A stretch of DNA of 64,000 nt from Paragordius varius (taxonomy: Eukaryota; Nematomorpha): contig OZ176051.1 of the NCBI GenBank assembly GCA_964247055.1, forward strand, positions 13,082,001 to 13,146,000, given 5' to 3'. Below, piece after piece: positions 45,201 through 57,200 of the stretch. The notes below the pieces were generated by a model, which was given only the letters and a program-made list of their open reading frames with translations, searched no databases and was not told the DNA's origin. Positions within the stretch are counted from its first letter, which is position 1. Every line of letters begins with the position of its first letter. A program made the position numbers and the translations under genes.

Positions 45201-48200
45201 ACCCCATTCGAAAACTGGTGAATTGTTTCATGCAAAATACAAATAATATCACACTAAGATATTTAAAATGACTTTTAAAGCATTTGTACGTTTTTTTTAA
45301 TGATTTTATCTAGGCTTTTTATTTGTAGTTTTTGATTTAAACCTTTTAGAACTAAGGGCATAAATGGTATGAGGGGTGGTTTTAGCTTTGATATTTGAAG
45401 TCTGTAGGCCCTGTGATTCCGAGAAGGATCAGTAAATAAGAGTAGATCATCATACATTTTTCTGATACGGTAAGGTAATCGCTATAATAAAAAATATGCT
45501 AAAATGTGATCTATATTAAAAATCGCATAAATATCGTATTTTTATGTTTTTAAGTCCACGTTTTGAGCCCACAGTTGAAATATCAAAAACCGTGGTATAA
45601 CAATGATATCTGTAGTTAGGCAAAAATATGATTGTCGTCGTAAAAGAGTAGCCACTGAAATATATTTTAAACAAAAGTAATCGTATATGTTTCATTATAA
45701 ATTCAATAAATCACATCTCTTAATAATTACAGCATGCATATCGTTGGTCAATTCACATTATTGTTGGTCAGCTAATACAGTACCGTATGATGTAATAAAT
45801 GCTGTTTATAATTGATAAAATGTCGTAAGATAAAAAGAAATTGTAATTTTAACCATTTTTGCTTTTTTAAACATATGCTACTGTATTGCCCATTGGCCAA
45901 AAATATTGTTAATTGACCAATATCAATGTGATAATGTATTTATGCAATCACTATTTAAAAAATTGATTTTATATGCAGCCAAATCTAACTATTTTTAAAA
46001 CCTTTAATACCAATATTTGAATTTATCCATTAATACCTATGGAAACATTTTAGATAATATGTATTGATATTTTAATGGGATAATAATTAAATATATAATG
46101 AATTTAATCGATATCCCAAGTGAGTCTTAGACAAAATCTATTTTATTCCGCTTTAATTGGGAGGCATCTCGTTTTTAAATATATAATACTGATATTTTAC
46201 TGAACAATTACATAATTATCTATTTCTCAAATACTTCGGTGTGTAATGACATACTATCTAAAGACCTATTGTATATTCATTGAAACCGTTTTTACCCTAC
46301 CATTTAAAATAAACTGTGCAGTGAATGATAGTCATATATCACTCATATTTAATCTTAAAATTTCTATTTTTATTTAATAACTATCGTTTCATAAAAAATT
46401 ACTATTAAAAATGGTTAATCCTAATAAAAAGATAGAAAATTTTGAGGGTAAAATGGAATTAATAATAATTTTTACCTCCCAAGTCTCATGTAAACGGCTT
46501 ATACATGTATCATTTAACCCGAGACAGATTGCAAAAAAAGCATTGAGATTTTGGAGATCTTTACAGCTGTATTGCAAAGCATTGTATAAAATTGTGCAAA
46601 AATGAATACTAATTACTATTTTTCACTCAAAAGTAGTGGCATATTAAATTATTAATACAACAAGCAAATATTAATTAGCATTAAATAATTAATCATAGTT
46701 TAAACTTACTATTGAGCAATTTTTATAAATTTTTTAAGTATTTGGGCTCGCTTATTGATTGAGAATGGATCCGTCATACATACTTCCGTACAAACCCAAT
46801 ATTGGACCAGGTTAAAACGTTTGGCAAATATATCCAAATTGGCTGTTAATAGTTGAAATTTGAGCAAAGGTGTAACATTCCCAAAAAATTCTGCCTATAT
46901 CAAAAAAATATTGTCAAATTTTGTGCCGAATTTGTACTTTTTAGCATACTAAAATTATCGGAAAAAGTGATTAGGCTATTCATATAAGTCGTTCGCTTAT
47001 ATATGAGAAACAAATGGTGAACCAAAGCAATTGTATCAGTATTTTGGTTATAATTTTTAAGCATAAACAACAACATTATAATATATTATATGCGCAAAGA
47101 ATTAAAACTAAATAGGTTCAACTAGAAAAAATTATAAATATGTAAACATTATCATGGTAAACTAAAAAACTTACACTCCGATTATAATTAAAATTTGGAT
47201 CTATCATTCGTATACCATTTTTTCAGTAGAAAGCAACACTTTTTCAAAAACGCAACATTTTTTCAACCAAATGCATCATTTTTTTAGCAAAGCCAAATGA
47301 AAAATTGTTGCGTTTCGTTAAAAAAATGCTGCTTTCGACTGGAAAATGGTATATATCATAATGAATTTATACATTTATATATGATTTTTCAAAACATAAA
47401 ATCCATTTAAAATAATTGACAAAAGATTTCCAAAACTAAAATTTCAATAATCTCGAAGCGTTCCCCCATTATTTAAAATTTTAAAGAATGCGCAGCATTT
47501 CAAAAATCGTAATTTCGTATGTTATTGTTATGTTTAATAACTTAATTGTTTTTGTTAACTTAACTCAATTGATCTTATATTATTTACCATATGAAAATAT
47601 AATATTATCCTTCTCTCTTACCTTTGTGCATAATACACCTTTGTCCTTGTTACGCTAAAAATGTTTATTATCTTGGTTGTGAATGCTTTCACCTAAATAC
47701 TGTAATATTGAACCTTATGCAAATATATAACTTGGATGTGAATGCTTTCATCTAAATATTGAAATATTTAACCTTATGCAAAAATGCAACCTCGCTCTAA
47801 AACTATGTATAATGGAATATAATTTTTTATAAAAAGAATAAATCCCTTTTTTCGCTTATCATTGACGCGGTCGATTTTTTTTCTTGCGCGGTATTCATTA
47901 TTATGGAAAAAATAAGTATTGAAATTTATGAAATCAATAATAATTTTACGGAATATATTAAATATTTACGAAGAAATTTAGTAATTAAAGGAATACACTA
48001 TAATAATGAAAATATTAAAGCCATCTTTCTTGCCCAATCCGGTATTGATAACATTTCTAAAATGGAACAATTCTTTTACCCCGTTAATATTTAAAACATA
48101 TCTTGGGAGGAGATTTATGAAGCTGGGGTGAAAATATTTCAGCCCACCAAAAATACTTTTTTAGCCCGATTCGATTTTTTTAGAGCGGAACGATTAGCGG

Positions 48201-51200
48201 GTGAAGGATTCTTGGAATTTTTTATAAGACTTAAAAATTTAGCCGCCGCATGCGAGTTCAAAGGGAACGTTGACGAACTAATACGGGACGTATTTATATG
48301 TGGGTTGAAGGAAAAAAAACCAGAGACTGAACTACTTAACAGGTACCAAGGGCATTAGACAAAGACATACCAGTGGAATTAAATAAGGTTCTAAATTTGG
48401 CATTAGCGTATGAAAATTCTCGCCTGGAAGTGAACTCAGTGAGAGCAATATATAATAATGAAAACATAGAAAGTATTACTAATGGTAATAATAATGAAAC
48501 TTATAATGATGGTAATATTGATAACAATGAATATCTGGTAAGACGCAAATCTGGCGTAAAATCGTGTTTCAAATGCGGTCGCACCCACAAATACGGATGC
48601 TGCCCAGCTTCTGGGAAGGTATGTTTCAAATGTCAGGGTAGAAATCATTTCGGCAGCCAATGCCAAAACAAATATGCTAGCAATAACAGGTATGCGAATA
48701 ATATCGTAAATAAACCTAAAATAAATGTAAAAATAAACTCTACCCACGTCGAAATGTTATTCGACACGGGGGCCGACATATCTTTAATAAATTTTAGCAC
48801 GTGGTTTAAAATAGGAAAGCCTAAAATAAAACCCATTAATTTTAACATAAACACTTATGATAATAATCCTTAGATAGGACAACTGTAACTCTTGAATTAA
48901 AAAAATAAAAAAGATAACATTATTACAAAGAGACATCTTCCTCTAATATTTGGCATGGGTTGGATCCAGCTATTCCATATCCCATTGCCTAACGAATTAT
49001 ATATTAATAAAGTATATCCCACAAATGATATTTACAATAAATTTAAGTCTTTATTTGATAACAAATTGGGTTGTTGGAAAAGGGAACCCATAAAGATGTT
49101 TTTAGAAAACAATAGTAGGGGCCGGGTATTTCCGGCTAGAAGGGTTCCCTTGGACTTACAAGAGAAATTAAGTGAAGAGATCAAAAGGCTAGTATCCTTA
49201 AAAATTATTGTACCAGTAGACCCCAAGCAGTCTAAAATTTGTTGGTCCAGTCCTATAGTAAACGTATTAAAGTCAAATAATGAATTAAGAATATGCGCAG
49301 ATTTTAAAGTGTCAATAAACAAATACATTAAAACACCTCAATATATAATACCCACATTTGATGATTTGATTTCCGAAATTTCACATGGTAAGACGTTTTC
49401 AACATTAGATTTAAAAGATGCTTATCTTCAGATTCCAGTGCATTCCGAATCTCAAAATCTTCTCACAATATCCACACCTCTTGGTTTTTTAAATATACTA
49501 GGCTCCCTTTTGGTCTTTTGTGCGCACCTAGTTTTTTCCAACAGATCATGGATGAGCTATTAGGAGATTGTAAGGGAACAGCGGTCTATTTAGATGATGT
49601 AATTGTTACGGGGGAAACGGATGAGGAGCATTATAGAAACCTAACACAAGTATTTGAAAGATTAGAACGAATGGGTCTTAAATTAAAAAAAGATAAAATA
49701 AAGCTTTTTTAACAGGAAGTAGAATATTTGGGGTTTACTATATCAGAAAAAAGTATAAAACCAGCGAGCAGTAAGATTAAAGCCATTCGTGAGTGTCCAG
49801 CCCCTAAAGATAAAACAAGTCTCCGTTCGTTTTTGGGCCTTTTAAACTTTCATTCACGATTTATACCTTCTCTAAATACAATTGTTAAAGAACTCCATCA
49901 GCTAGCTGGTTCCAAAAAGAAATGGTGTTGGACCGAGGTACACCAAAATATTTTTGAAAGGGCATTAATAGGGAATAACAGCCGCCTCTTCCCTTTTAAC
50001 CCCAGACTTCCCCTTATTCTAGAAACGGATGCATCTGGGGAGGGGTTTGGGGCCATCCTGTCGCACAGGACGTCGGAAGGTAAACGACCCATTGCATATT
50101 TTTCAAAATGTTCCCCAGCAGAGAAAACTTATTCAGTTATAGAACAAGAGGCAAAAGCCATTGTATTGGCCCTAGAGAAATTTAAAACATTTTTATATGG
50201 TAGAAATTTGAGATTAGAACAGACCATAAACCTCTTATCAATTTATTCGGACAGCAACGCGTATTAAGCGATCTAAACAATAGTAAATTGCTAAGATGGA
50301 TTTCATAAACATCCATTTTCGACTTCAACATAATGTACTACCCGGGAACCGAAAATCTAGCAGACTCACTATCAAGACTACCAACTGAGATAACTGAAGA
50401 GTGTGACAATGACGAGGATATAGCCCAGGAGGTCCGGTTGCTATGGTGTCAAGAGTTAAACTTAAACAAGGAGAGGGTGTTTAAGGAAACTATGAGCGAT
50501 GAGACTTGTAAACATATTAAAGCAGCACGAAAGACAAATGATTGGTCTCATCCGGGGGTGCAGTCCTATAAACCACTGAGAAATGATATCGAAGAATCCT
50601 ACGGCCTTCTATATCTAGGTGACCGCCTTATTGTGCCTCAAAGCATAAGGGTTTATATTCTTAACTATCTTCATAAAGGTCACCCTGGTATACAGTCTAT
50701 GAAAGCGTTAGGTAAGAGAGAAGGATAATTTTATATTTTCATAAGGTAAATAATATAAAATCAATTGAGTTAAGTTAACAAAAACAAGTAAGTTATTAAA
50801 CATAAAATATCTCCTATCTAATTTAAAAGTGATTTGTGTATCTGTCAGGGGCTTTTTGGCGTTTGGTAGGATAGCGTCTCTCGACTGGTACTTCTAGGCT
50901 TCGGGGTTTTGGCCGAAATTGAACCAGGATATCGAAAAATGGTGGCAAGTATGTTCAATTTGTCAAAAGTCACGGTTCAACATTGCAGTAAGCCCGACTT
51001 ATAAATGGAACCCGAACACCACCGTTTGGGAGCGATTGCATCTCGATATAGCGGGGCCCGTAGATAACCTCTACTGGGTCATACTTATAGATCACTGCAC
51101 CTGGGTGGAAGTAGCACAGCTTAAAACAGTGAACTCGATCAGTATTTTGAAAGTTTTAAAAGGTTGGTTTGCACGATATGGCACCCCAGAGATGATTCAT

Positions 51201-54200
51201 AACTGATAATGCGTCGTATTTTAAGTCCGGTGATTTTGAAAGAATAGTAAGTTCCTCTAATATCAAGCATGTAACCTCTGCGCCATACCACCCTCGGACA
51301 AATGGTTTTGTGGAAAGGGTCATTCAAACATTGAAAACGCACTATTATATGTGTTCTGAAGTAGCAGATCCAGAACGCCGGTTAAACCAGGTACTGTGGG
51401 CTTACAGATCAGCACATCACAATGGTATAAATGAGACACCTGCACGACTATTCCTAAAACGAAATATGCCGACACCGCTGTCCTGGATGAAAGGCAAACC
51501 AAAGGATTATATCGATGGTACCTCAGGTAATATACGTGAGTTCGTTCCAGGTGAGAAAGTATTTATAAAGAATGAGTTAGAAGCCGGTTGGCGAGAGGGA
51601 AAAGTTGTAGAGCGGACTGGATTATTGTCCTACAATATCGAATATAGAGGGAGGGTTTTACGAAAGTATACTGATCAATTAAGAAGGTCCCGATGAACTT
51701 AAGCTAGACGACCTGAAAGAATCGGAATCGGAACAACAGAATAATAATGATAATATCATAGCCACCCCATTGCATGGTCCTCCTATTGATGACAATATCA
51801 ATAATGATGATACCAATCCTTCCCCGGATATTTGTCAAGAATTCCACAATAATCAGCAAAGTCCAACGGCGATAAGATTGCAGAACCCCCAAGCCTGGAA
51901 GTACCAGTCGAGAGACGCTATCCCACCAGAAGCCGAAAAGCCCCTGACAGACACACAAATCACTTTTAAATTAGATAGGAGATATGTTATGTTTAATAAC
52001 TTAATTGTTTTTGTTAACTTAACTCAATTCATCTTATATTATTTACCTTATGAAAATATAATATTATCCTTCTCTCTTACCTTTGTGCATAATACACCTT
52101 TGTCCTTGTTACGCTAAAAATGTATATTATCTTGGTTGTGAATGCTTTCACCTAAATACTGTAATATTGCCTTATGCAAATATAAAACTTGGTTGTGAAT
52201 GCTTTCATCTAAATATTGAAATATTTAACCTTATGCAAAAATGCAACCTCGCTCTAAAACTATATATAATGGAATATAATTTTTTATAAAAAGAATAAAT
52301 TCCTTTTGTCGCTTATTACAGTTATACATTGTTAATAAAATAGCCTAATATTTTTAATTATTGTTATGTGGAACTGTTTAGTATATTGGTTTATCTTACG
52401 ACGCCGCTGACTCTGGAATTGAGTGTATTAAATAAACCAATAAATAAAATACTAAAATAATAGACATATAATTTATTTTACCGGGATGATATTTCTAAAG
52501 AGCAACCATTCATACTTCATTAGGTAAAATGCGATAAGTTTTGGACTCATGAGCTCAAAAATATTTAGGGAATTAGGGGAATTCGCAAATTTTGTATCGA
52601 TCTATTATAAATAAAAACTTATATAAATATATATTCGGTTAGTGACAAAGTATTAATCTCAAATCAATGTGGGTTTAAGTGGGACAAAATTTTTTTTATC
52701 AAGGGTATTTAACAGGCGCCTTCCGAAATGGTATTTGCGGCCCGCGAAAAAATACCAACCAAAAATTCATAATTGCCTAATAAAATTGATATTATTAAAT
52801 TTTTAATTAAGTCTTTCCAAATTTTGGCCACGATTGTTTTTATATTTTTTAAGGCAGCCCGCGAGGCCATTTGTGCTGGGCACTCCTTCTGTACATTGGG
52901 TTACGAAATGTATTTAATATATAAAAATTAAATAATTGTTTTTATAAAATTATATCCAATATACTTTAAAATCAAAGTTGGACGGATCAACCAAATATAA
53001 TTTTGAATTTATTGGGAGTTTTGAAAGAAAACACGATAGGGTATCCTTCAAAACGATTTTTTTCCCATCACATGTTACTTGAACCAAAATTCTTTTAGGT
53101 CCATTGCTGATCGCAGGATGTTTTAATATATTATTTTCAATGCTTGTTATCAAATCTTTGACTGTTATTTCAAGGGGAGCTTTAATTAAGAGAGGACCAG
53201 CGGTTATTCGATATAATTTGAATATACCTGTATAAATTAATATAAATGAGTTTTAGCACTGAATACATTTATTGAGTGGGGACATACAGGACAATTAAAA
53301 AAGAAAAAAAAATGGAACTTAAGGACAAATATTTTTTCAAAATTCAGCCAACTTTATTTTTTTTATTCATATATTTTTAATTGTTTTACCCATCTCTCCT
53401 TAATTGGCGACACTAAACCTAGTTTTATTCAAAAACTTAAGATTTAAATTATAGTTCTCCTTTTTTTCTTTTAACTTTTACCGCTTATTTTTTATTTTCT
53501 TTAAAATAATCTAATCCTTAATTATCAAAATCATTCTAAACGCTGATTGGGTGAATGCCAATTTGGGTGTTTAACACTAGGATACAACACATTCATCTCA
53601 TACCTTCGATTCAAATTGGGGTAGTTGGATACCCCAGGACTGTTTAAAATTAAATATTTCAAAAAATATGGAATGAATTTAAACCATGGCAAAAGTTTGC
53701 ACATAACATCAATAAGCCAAAATATATAAAAAGGTTTATTCAAAAATACTTGATATAATTTTAAGGCAAAACTTAAGGGAAAAATTTAGCAATATAAAAT
53801 GTGTGCCTTAGCTTAATTAAAAAATAATACAAACAAACCACATTTTCTGTGTATATTAATGTTAGATGTGATTTATATAAAAAATTAGCTTTAATTTTAG
53901 CTTATTAAATAAACACGATATTTTGCAAAAATGTTGTAAAATAAAAATGGTCGATGTAGTTTGATATGAAACTTTTTTTTTCAAAACTAAATTTTATTTA
54001 AATATTTCGGCTTATTTATATAATTTTTATTGGGATAGAAGCATAAATTTAAATTGGGGCCGTTTCTTTCAGTAGTTTTTTAAAAACATATACTAAAATA
54101 TTGTCTAGGGTATTTAGATACCCCGATATGAATCGAAGTGTTAAGGCGCACATCATATATTTTTGGCACATTTCAAATTGAATATTTAGTTTGAATATAC

Positions 54201-57200
54201 ATTTGGGATTTACTAGCCAATTTTGAATAATACTATATTTGCTTTGTATACAAAAATTCCCTCTTAATATTTTGGGTTTTTATCAAATTATTATGTAAAT
54301 ATCATAAAAAATTTCTAATAGTGTTGGTATTTATATTATGTGAAGAAATTTAAAAGCATTCTGCTTAATCTAATTAGGTTACTTAAAATCAGCTAGGTGT
54401 CTTTCATGTGAATTTGGATTATTAAAGATAAACTTACCTAACTCTTTAACAGAATTCTTTGAGGCTGTACCAAATGCTGTCAAATATATACCAAAAGCAA
54501 GCTGACCGAAAATTGAAATTAGTTTAATAATACAATTAAAACTATCGATCTTTTGACATATAATCTAATTTAAGTGCCGTTGTCATTATAAACCAATTCC
54601 TAAAGCGGATCCTTTCTATAATTTTGTAAAAATTCATATCAAGTACCAAAAAGGGATATTAATGATTTATGCACGAAATTTTGATACATAGATATTATTG
54701 TAACTAAGAAGCCTTGGTAATATAAAATATAATGCCGGTTTTTGAAAAATCTAAGGGTTAAGCCTCCGAAGAAGTTTTAAAACGATATAAAATTTGCTAA
54801 AAGTCCCAAACACATAAAACATGTTTTATTATAAAATGCGACAATTAATTAGACGATGAGAAACGTAATGGAATTAAAACAACGATAAGTTAATAAACTT
54901 TCTCAATTTAAAACACTAACATTGATCTCCAATTTTCAAGGGGGCTGTTAAACGCTTGCATATATCACGATCTGATATAGATTGTAAATACTTTTTATAT
55001 TCGTCTGGGCCAAGGGACAAACATTCATTTTTACTCCGTGATAAGAGAACTAAAAAAATTTAAATAATTTATTTATCATAATCATGTAAAAATAATATAT
55101 TATACTTCAAGAGTGTCCTTGAACACTTAAAGTTTTAAACATTTCAAGTTGGCCCTTGAACACTTCAAGTTGGTCCTTAAAATTAAGTTTTAACCATAAA
55201 TTTACCTTGTATTTATTTATTTATTAATTTTTAACCTAATTTTCTAAATATATTATTCATTATAAATGTTTTCAACGAACTTTAATTAATAACTAAGACT
55301 TTTATTTTTTTCAAATATGTTGAAATCTTATTAAAATTAATATATTTAATAAAAATACACAGTATCTGAATGATCAAAAGTGAATTTAAAATATAATAGG
55401 TTAAAATCATAAAATAGATGAATACTACACGATATAATTGATAAAAGTTTTAAAAACACAAAAAAGTGAAAGGACCAACTTCAAGTGTTCAAGGACCATA
55501 AAGTCTTCAAGGACCAACTTAAAGTTTTCAAGACACTCTTGAAGTGCGAATGGTATAAAATATCCACAAATATATCTCATAATTCCCTATCCAACACGTT
55601 TAATAAAATTGTTAAACTAACCAATGTTTTAATTGAAACAGACAGGATATTTAACTCTAATATAACCGTCTTCAAGCTAGAGTATTAAATTTTGGAATAT
55701 TAATTTTGTTTTAACAAGTATAATTTTTTTGCCTTCCACGTATGGCGAAAGTTTATGATTAAGGATAGGATAGTAACAATATAGGAAAAAGCGTAAATAA
55801 ATTTTATTTGTAAATATGTAGCAGGATTTTAAACGCAAAACATTAACAAAACGATTTTTAAGAAGGTCTTTAAATGACTTATGCGAATTAAAGCTGAAAA
55901 CAATATGGCGTTGAACCTAAATACTTGATATTATACTGTTAAAGTTTTTTTTATTTTATGATATATTTATTATTTAAATTTAGGCAATATATACGCTCAA
56001 AAATGATAATAATTTGCAACAAAACAGAGATAGCGTGAATTTTTTACAAAACATTCAACATATATATTATAAAAACTTTTTCTATATTGTTTGCAGAAAA
56101 ACATTTATTTTATCACCTCAGTTATTGAATAAGTTTTTTATGCCCGCCGGATCAATAGCCAAAATATTAAATCCCAATATTCCAAAATCTCCTAAAATCA
56201 AATGATATGTTGTTTTCTCCATCGAATTGTTTGAATATTTTTAATATACCTAATGGGTGGTTTGTAAAACTTATAAGCTACTTCCGCTTTGGTTTAATTA
56301 ATCGAAAAATGAACGCAATATTGGGATAATTATCTTTATGGTAAATAAATGATAATTAATAACAAGTTTTCTTTATTGAATTTGACGCCAAATTGCGTTT
56401 AGCTTTGATTCGTTTAAAACCTCGAAGAGCCTTTTGATAATAATAAGCGTTTAGAGTTATTCGCGGATGGTACATGTTAACAAATATAATTTAGTTATCG
56501 TGATTTCTCACATTGTATAAAATATTTGACATAATGTGTACCACAGACATGTGATTTTTTGATTATGACTAGTAGCCAAAAATTTCTAGATTTTTAACCG
56601 CCATTATTTTACTATTCATTATCCTGAATTTAGTTAACCAATGATATATTAATGGTAACAATTATTTTTTGCTCACCGCGTTATAATAAATTATTTCACA
56701 TAGATTTTATTAGAATGAATATATACCTGAATGATTTGGACAATATTTTAGATAGGTTCTCCTTCTATAATTTTCATCAATTATAACAATCGATGCCATG
56801 GATGTATAAGCATTTATGTATTTCTTAAGTTGGCGAGCTTGATCATAAATTTTGCCATCATTTATGGTTTTATGTGATTCGTCCGATATTTTAGAGGGTG
56901 AATTATTTATATAATCCATTTGTACTAATTTATTATACTTCTTTATATCTTGGGACACGTGATCTAACAAATTAACTATGTGACCCAATTGATTATTGGA
57001 AAAAATATCAAGGATAACATCATTCCTTAGTATAAAAGGATTCGTTCCAGATACTTCAAACCATTTACTTAAAAAATTTATGATTTGTACCTTTTTTTTA
57101 TCCATATAAACCGCATCCATGTTTGATGAATTTGGTAGGGGCGATAATGAGGATTGAGAATTATTGATAAAAATTTTTTGGTTACTGATATTATTGTTAT

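Larger units (their letters stand above)
42218..45342 (-). other. Last intron of the EPAC-like gene
   Basis: The intron holds the BED-finger hAT fragment (42692-43368) and the three-layer nested insertion (43617-44975). The rest is AT-rich DNA with nothing recognisable. Confidence 0.7.
47526..52320 (+). mobile_element. Ty3/Gypsy-type LTR retrotransposon, broken copy
   Basis: Two about 336-bp LTRs flank about 4.1 kb, with a 5-bp target duplication GTTAT (47521-47525 and 52321-52325). Parts in order on the + strand: gag-like region (about 47900-48360), zinc knuckles (about 48560-48660, CFKCG type), aspartic protease motif DTGA (about 48760), reverse transcriptase with YLDD (about 49100-49700), RNase H (about 49980-50250), integrase (about 50550-51680). 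Integrase after RNase H identifies the Ty3/Gypsy (Metaviridae) order. The reading frames are interrupted at several places, so it looks inactive. The LTRs differ at roughly ten positions, suggesting moderate youth. It lies antisense in an EPAC-like intron. Confidence 0.88.
46895..52481 (-). other. EPAC-like intron carrying the retroelement
   Basis: 5.6 kb between the first two CDC25 exons. Besides the LTR element (47526-52320) it contains a short inverted-repeat MITE (47211-47354). An open minus-strand stretch around 46950-47040 ([14 protein letters not shown]) does not fit the frame or the family and is not annotated. Confidence 0.7.
55050..56726 (-). other. EPAC-like intron with foldback element
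   Basis: The intron contains the foldback element at 55085-55558 and an unexplained plus-strand open stretch at 55983-56204. No further EPAC exon is required by phase or homology. Confidence 0.6.

Noticed and set aside
46940-47060. Minus-strand stretch [14 protein letters not shown] as the missing start of the CDC25 domain
   Set aside because: The true start is the 120-nt exon at 52482-52601, which matches RapGEFs and joins without gaps to 46894.
54438-54501. Possible minus-strand exon [14 protein letters not shown]
   Set aside because: Good GT/AG borders, but its open frame needs phase 0 before it while the preceding exon ends in phase 1; the phase-compatible frame contains a stop.
54916-55049. 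Terminal exon of a second, duplicated EPAC-like gene
   Set aside because: It first looked like a paralogue of the last exon, but with donor GTTAGT at 54920 it fits in phase 1-1 between 56727 and 53227 and matches the expected REM-RA spacing, so it is an internal exon.
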